In this document: positions 8,625 to 13,024 of the stretch, piece by piece
Layout of the letters: every line of letters starts with the position of its first letter
How positions within the stretch are numbered: position 1 is the first letter of the stretch
Source: Brachionus koreanus
Lineage: Eukaryota > Rotifera > Eurotatoria > Ploima > Brachionidae
Assembly: GCA_016987375.1 (NCBI GenBank)
Contig: PJRA01000263.1
Span: 4,008,937-4,021,960 of the forward strand
Length of the DNA: 13,024 bases
Direction: 5' to 3'
Notes under the pieces: generated by a model
Seen by the model: the letters and a program-made list of their open reading frames with translations, nothing else
Told to the model about the DNA's origin: nothing
Databases searched by the model: none
Program-made: the position numbers and the translations under genes

Positions 8625-9315
8625 AAAAAAATTTATTGTAAAATTCGGATAAGTTGAGCATCCCCAAGGAATATTAGCGATATCAGTATCGAGTTAAAAA
8701 AACAAACTTTCATGCTTAGCTTTTATCATATTTTCTTATTCTATTCAGGCTCGAGAATAAAACCGATAGGGGATATTTTATTCATATTTTCTTAGTCTAA
8801 TCTAAGATTCAAACTTGCGTACAAAACACCAAGTAAATATTGTTTAAATTTTAGCTTTAAGATAAGATCGAAAGATGATTGACTGAACATTGGGTCATTG
8901 CTTAGAAATGATTCAAAATAACATCCAGATTAGATAATAGCATGAACAATTAAGACAGAGTATTGATAATTTAGAAAATCACGCATATTTTAATAGCTTG
9001 TCCTATTTGTTTTACTTGTGTCTATTTGAAACCTTAAATGCTCGGGACTAATTTTGTTAAACAAAAAAACGAGAAAACCTAATTTTCTGAAGTGGTATTT
9101 TTCTATTGTTTAATAGAATTTTATCGAACTCGGTGTAAATTTTTTTTTTTGCACTAAGCTCGGTCATGACTATCATCTCATCTTAACAAGTTGTTTTCAC
9201 AATTTAAATCTTAAGTTTCTCAAAGAAAAGCCGGCTAGTTATTTGGCCACAGTTTTCATTAAACACCTAAACATTTAAAAACAACATGATCCTCTTTGTT
9301 AATCCTTCTTTACAG
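8625..9315. other. AT-rich intergenic DNA, no gene seen
   Basis: No supported ORF or RNA gene. A minus-strand frame near 8640-8700 is open into the foldback arm but has no start or acceptor. CGATA and TATCG flank a 4-nt loop at about 8680-8694. Other GC-richer strings (8743-8770, 9150-9185, 9225-9240) show no recognisable motif. Confidence 0.5.
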
Positions 9316-9430
9316 ATAAAATTTATTTGCACGGTAGATTTGTCCAAGTAATTGAAATTCTTGAGTACGTTTGTAATCTAATTTTTTTACTTAGTATCTT
9401 AAGATTTTGGATCGATTTTTGCTTCGACTG
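9316..9430 (+). other. Possible exon with good splice-site strings, upstream of the receptor gene
   Basis: A pyrimidine-rich stretch ending TTTACAG at 9309-9315 precedes a 115-nt segment that is open in one frame and ends at a strong donor string, G|GTAAGC, at 9430/9431. The peptide is hydrophobic (includes HGRFVQVIEILEYVCNL). Joining to the acceptor at 10318-10319 would create TGA at the junction, so it cannot extend the receptor protein; it could be a 5' UTR exon. The minus strand of the same stretch is open for about 47 codons, so coding strand is not proven. Confidence 0.25.
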
Positions 9431-10377
9431 GTAAGCTCTAGGATTCGAGAATAGTCATGAATAACATTTGAGCCGATTTTACTCTTTTTTTTTATATAAA
9501 ATAGAGACCAAGTTTTGCTAAATAATACGTAATACTGATTAAAAAAAATAATAATAAAATAAAATAATTTAGGTTAAGAAATAATTATCACAAGTTCTCA
9601 GTCGGTCTGAATTGTTTATAAATAAAATTAAGTCTCTTTACTAACAGAAACAATGAAGTTATCCTCCTATTTTCTTTTAGTCAATAATTTAAAATTAAAG
9701 CTTAAATTTTTTTTTCAAATAGACCAAGCTAGAAAAAATTGGATTTAAATAAGCCAAAAAAATGTATTTTATGGATAGGTTAACAACAAAATTGGGTTTC
9801 ATCTATAAGGTATGGTTGGGTTTATCCAGAATCGTATAGCATTATTTTAAAATGAATACGAGTCGGATAAGTCAAAAATATTGATAGTTAAATTTTTTTT
9901 TGTTTTTTTTTTTTTTAAATTGGAAAAAATTGGATTTTAAGTATGAATACATCTATATCACACTAATCCGTGAGTGAAATTCTATATTTTTCAATATTTG
10001 TTAATTATCTCATATTTTCACTCATTTTTTCATTCAATCCCGAACAACTCTCATACCACACTAATAAATCCAAGTTTTGTATATTTTTATTTATCCGAAA
10101 AAAATAAATTGGAACATATGTTTACTAAGTACTTTGGTGGCAAAAAAATTAATTCAAAAATATTTTAAAAATAACACTTTAAAGCTTTAATAAGTTTGAA
10201 GATAAATTTTTTTTTGTGAAGTGAATTTTATTTTTAATTGTGAATGGAAAATTTAAAATAATCAGCCAAATAAAAATAAAAAAAAAATTATCTTTTAATT
10301 TAATAAAATCTAATTTTAGATTATTAGAAAATAAAAGAGAGTACGAAGACACACCCCAAAAAAAAAGAAGATTTAAA
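9431..10377. other. AT-rich upstream flank of the receptor gene
   Basis: Expected to hold the promoter and 5' UTR of the receptor. A TATATAAAATAG string at 9493-9504 is a possible but unproven TATA box. A frame at 9974-10168 is open for 64 codons but begins with GTG and has no ATG until late, so it is not called. Very long T runs occur near 9892-9916. Confidence 0.45.
10311..10319 (+). other. Possible 3' splice (or trans-splice) acceptor in the receptor 5' UTR
   Basis: TAATTTTAG lies 58 nt before the receptor ATG. Composition changes from A/T-only to mixed sequence (GAGAGTACGAAGACACACC) just after it, which suggests the mature 5' UTR begins here. Confidence 0.35.
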
Positions 10378-12033
10378 ATGGACGAGTCGAGTTTGGATGC
10401 CAGAGCGGAATCCAAGTCATACTTATACCAGTATGACGATTCTGAATACGATTTATTCAACCAAGAATATAAATTGGATGATTCTGAATCAAAAATAGAT
10501 TTAGCGTACCCCAGCGCTGACTCAAACACGCTGAATAGCACGCTTTTTTATGACTTGGTTGATCCAAGTCTAGCAAATGATCAATCAAATGAATTTCGAA
10601 CTCTTATAGTCAGTCTTAGTCTCGTTCTGGTCTCAGTCGGAATCTTGTCCAATCTTCTCTTTTGTCTTCTAATTATTTGCCGCAAACGAAAACGCAAAAC
10701 TTCATCTACACTTATCATGGCATCCATTTGTCTGGCCTACATTTTATTTTTTATATTCTATTGTTTAAAAATAGTTGTCTACTTCAATGTGGAAACAATT
10801 ATAAAATTTCACAGCTATGACGTAACTGAAAACTGGATTTTCGGATCGTTTCTATGCAAATTCGTGCATGCACTGCCAATTGGATGCAAAATTTTCACTC
10901 GTTTGAGCTTACTAGCATTGATAATTATGAGAATATTGGGTATTTTGATACGCAAAAATTGTGTTACAAATTCTAAGAATTTACACGACACAAATATAAA
11001 TCTGGTTAAAGACAAAAACCGAAAAAGCATTGTCGGTCTAAGCCTAATCAAAAAATGTTTTGAATGTCCCGTCTTACTGGTCATTATTGGGCTCATTTGG
11101 CTGACTAGTTTTTTGGCCTCAATACCGCTTTTTTTATCCTATAAATTGAATCACATTACCGAACCGCCAGTCTGCGATTCGGTCTACCAATTTCCTGATG
11201 ATATTAAAAAGGTTGCTAGTTTTTACTTTAACTATTTTATTTATGGACTGATTGTGCCATGTTCTCTTAATTTGGTATTTTTAATTTTACTGTCAATTTT
11301 TCAATTGTCAAGTGAGCCATCTCACTCAGCCAGAAGGAAAAGTTCCAAGCTAGACTCAGTCCAGCCAGGTAATTTCAACGAGACTAGATCAAACAATTTT
11401 TTGCTTTGGTTGGTTCTGATAATTCATTTGGGCACGTCTTTTCCTCAAGAGTTGTATCGATACGTTCAGTTAGTTAACACAGACATAAACGACCCTCTTT
11501 ACATCGAAACAGTTTTGCTAAAACCATTATCACTAGCCAAACCCTATTATCTAATTCAATTGCTATATATCAGCGAATTTGCGCTGATACCTTTGATATT
11601 TTTGGTGTTTTTTGCCTGTTCGAGCAAATTGGAAAGCTCCAATTCGGACTACGGCGAGCAAAACTCGAACAAATTTACCAAGACTCTAAATTTTTGTTGC
11701 TATGACTATAATCTGGTTGGCACTATGGACAATAGCGAGAAGAATTTTTTTAATAATACAACTGATCAGAGTTTAAATGATGCACTATTGGACCATCAGC
11801 CAAGTGATTTTAAAGGCTTGAACGGATTGCCAAATCACGAAGTTCCGATTGACAAACAACAGAATTTTTATGATTCGAACAATCAAAACGTGCTTCATAT
11901 AATTCAACATCCTTCTTGGCGAATTAACATAAAGCAACAAGCAAACTCATCGGGCAAAAACTTAAGAGGAAATGCTAATGAAACTAATGGATCCGTACAA
12001 TTGCCGTTTAATTATATGAAATCCAATATGTGA
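10378..12033 (+). CDS. Divergent rhodopsin-class (class A) G protein-coupled receptor, orphan, single exon
   Basis: 551 residues. ATG 10378 is the first in-frame ATG, in good context (A at -3, G at +4). Seen: a 73-residue acidic, Tyr-rich N terminus with sequon N53; TM1 about 74-100 with N92; TM2 about 109-134; TM3 about 158-190 with C160 and R185; TM4 about 231-252 with W241; C266 in extracellular loop 2, the likely partner of C160; TM5 about 281-309 with P294; a short basic loop 3 (SARRKSSK); TM6 about 339-362; TM7 about 390-413 with P405; and a 137-residue polar tail. C160 and R185 have exactly the family spacing of 25. Odd: the TM2 Asp is Y121, DRY is MRI (184-186), NPxxY is IPLIF (404-408), no CWxP is evident, and loop 2 has about 30 extra residues. 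The layout resembles invertebrate peptide receptors, but the ligand and coupling are unknown. It acts at the plasma membrane. Confidence 0.85.
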   Translation: MDESSLDARAESKSYLYQYDDSEYDLFNQEYKLDDSESKIDLAYPSADSNTLNSTLFYDLVDPSLANDQSNEFRTLIVSLSLVLVSVGILSNLLFCLLIICRKRKRKTSSTLIMASICLAYILFFIFYCLKIVVYFNVETIIKFHSYDVTENWIFGSFLCKFVHALPIGCKIFTRLSLLALIIMRILGILIRKNCVTNSKNLHDTNINLVKDKNRKSIVGLSLIKKCFECPVLLVIIGLIWLTSFLASIPLFLSYKLNHITEPPVCDSVYQFPDDIKKVASFYFNYFIYGLIVPCSLNLVFLILLSIFQLSSEPSHSARRKSSKLDSVQPGNFNETRSNNFLLWLVLIIHLGTSFPQELYRYVQLVNTDINDPLYIETVLLKPLSLAKPYYLIQLLYISEFALIPLIFLVFFACSSKLESSNSDYGEQNSNKFTKTLNFCCYDYNLVGTMDNSEKNFFNNTTDQSLNDALLDHQPSDFKGLNGLPNHEVPIDKQQNFYDSNNQNVLHIIQHPSWRINIKQQANSSGKNLRGNANETNGSVQLPFNYMKSNM

Positions 12034-12184
12034 GCTTAGTAGTTTTTTTTTTCAAATAGAGAACTCATCTGCAATTAGGCTAGATATAAAAAATGAGCGC
12101 ACCTAATATTGGACAAAGTTTAGTCATCATCAATGCAAAGAATCTATTAAATTTTTATTTTTGTAGAAATTTTAATTTTTTCTA

Positions 12185-12190
12185 AATAAA
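12185..12190 (+). promoter_or_regulatory. Candidate polyadenylation signal of the receptor gene
   Basis: AATAAA lies about 152 nt past the TGA at 12031-12033. A second AATAAA is at 12313-12318. The motif is frequent by chance in this AT-rich DNA, so the choice between them is open. Confidence 0.35.
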
Positions 12191-12644
12191 AAAAAAATAA
12201 GAAAAGTTATCTTTTTTGTAGAATTCTAGATATTTGTTAGATAACAAAAATAACAAAAAGATGATATTTTAGAATTTTGAAAACGGTACTTAATTGTATA
12301 AAAATTAATTTCAATAAATCAATTAGGTATCCAAAAATTTGCTTTATAATTATTTTTTGTATTTTAGATTAAAAGAAAAGATTTTTAGGAATTTTTTCTT
12401 TTTTTTATTTAAATTCTATAAATAATTTTTTTTTTCTTTGTTTGAAAGTTTTGAATTTTTTTAAATAAATAAAAAATTGGCCGTTAATTTTTTTTCTAAT
12501 TTATTTTAGATTACATTCGACAGAAGGGGAAATTTTGAATAAAATAGAAAACAAATATTGATAACTTTTTTAATTATTTGTTGTTTTCGTGCGTGATAAT
12601 TAAATTTGGCACCATATTTACTTTTTTCGCTTTTCAGACACAAT

Positions 12645-12680
12645 ATTTCAAATATTCATTTCAAATATTTAATTTCAAAT
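12645..12680. repeat. Three copies of ATTTCAAAT
   Basis: The 9-mer occurs at 12645-12653, 12658-12666 and 12672-12680, at spacings of 13 and 14 nt. It is a small local repeat, of unknown significance. Confidence 0.5.
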
Positions 12681-12907
12681 GAATTGGCTTAATAGATTGT
12701 TTTTAAGTAATAAATTTAGAGTCGAGCTAAGCCATGTTAAATTTTCAAATTCAACTTAGAAAAATTATATTGATGGCTTAATTGGTTTTAATTTTTATTC
12801 CTAATCAGAGAAAAGTTGGTGAAAATAAATAATAAATAAACTGATATTTGTTTTTATTTTGTAATTACTTGTCTTTTAGTATCAATATTTTTTTATTTAT
12901 TTTGGTG

Positions 12908-13024
12908 TTCACTAAATGTTCAAAGTTCGCTCAAAACTGGAAAATAGATTTTAATCCGAGTAAATCTGCTGCAATTATCTTTCAAAAAGGTAAATCCATG
13001 AGTACAAACAGCTTTATCCTTAAT
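12908..13024 (+). mobile_element. Non-LTR retrotransposon reverse transcriptase fragment, cut by the window edge
   Basis: One frame is open for 39 codons to the window end. It includes CSKFAQNWKIDFNPSKSAAI followed by IFQKG, matching the pattern found just after the YADD catalytic motif in RTE/Jockey-like reverse transcriptases (C..FA..W.I.FNP.KS..I.F). No YADD or earlier RT block is found upstream; before about 12905 the frame turns into Ile/Phe-rich AT background. This fits a 5'-truncated LINE copy whose 3' part continues to the right, or a copy interrupted by insertion. Whether the remainder is intact cannot be seen. The element would move by target-primed reverse transcription if a full copy exists elsewhere. 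Confidence 0.75.

Larger units (their letters stand above)
12034..12907. other. Receptor 3' flank, AT-rich, no further gene seen
   Basis: Contains the presumed 3' UTR and then non-coding A/T-rich DNA up to the retrotransposon fragment. A complementary pair near 12205-12250 (GTTATCT and AGATAAC) may fold weakly. No ORF of interest was seen on either strand. Confidence 0.55.

Noticed and set aside
9493..9504. TATATAAAATAG as the receptor promoter
   Set aside because: It is nearly 0.9 kb from the ATG, and such strings are expected several times by chance at this base composition.
9974..10168. 64-codon plus-strand open frame before the receptor
   Set aside because: It starts at GTG without an early ATG, is Phe/Tyr/Ser-rich from AT composition, and has no recognisable domain.
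10240..10377. 46-residue N-terminal extension of the receptor frame
   Set aside because: It begins with GTG, not ATG; it is A/T-only and Lys-rich, and contains a likely splice acceptor. The first in-frame ATG is 10378.
10179..10541. 120-codon minus-strand open frame over the receptor start
   Set aside because: Antisense shadow of the receptor N terminus; its open length follows from the AT-rich UTR and the acidic codons of the real gene.
10815..11096. 93-codon minus-strand open frame inside the receptor
   Set aside because: Antisense shadow of TM3 to TM4, whose sense frame carries the conserved Cys, Arg and Trp.

Overview
This looks like nuclear DNA from a small, very AT-rich invertebrate animal. 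The reasons are a Golgi beta-1,4-glycosyltransferase of the animal GT7 family with a 58-nt GT-AG intron, a single-exon seven-transmembrane receptor, a long gene-poor stretch, and remnants of eukaryotic transposons. There is no bacterial-style gene packing. A rotifer-like or similar compact invertebrate genome would fit, but the species assignment is inference only.

Layout. Positions 1-363 are AT-rich non-coding DNA with one GC-richer patch. A 53-codon ORF with a hydrophobic start lies at 364-525 (minus) and is only a candidate. The main left-hand gene (558-2253, minus, two exons) encodes a 545-residue type II membrane glycosyltransferase related to beta-1,4-galactosyl/N-acetylgalactosaminyltransferases. 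From 2254 to 10377 there is about 8 kb without a convincing gene. It holds homopolymer runs, a perfect 16-bp hairpin, a roughly 300-bp foldback (MITE-like) element at 8325-8624, and scattered GC-richer islets with short open frames that could be undetected exons, decayed genes or chance. The main right-hand gene (10378-12033, plus) encodes a 551-residue divergent rhodopsin-class GPCR. After it come AT-rich 3' flank (12034-12907) and, at the right edge, a reverse-transcriptase fragment of a non-LTR retrotransposon that runs out of the window (12908-13024, plus).

The two solid genes are divergent (head to head) and share the 8-kb spacer. Nothing in the sequence ties their functions together: one modifies glycans in the Golgi, the other is a cell-surface receptor of unknown ligand. 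The most distinctive points are the loss of several canonical GPCR switch residues, a donor-pocket leucine in the glycosyltransferase that predicts GalNAc rather than Gal transfer, and a roughly 70-residue insertion just before its catalytic core. I found no clearly new multi-gene system.
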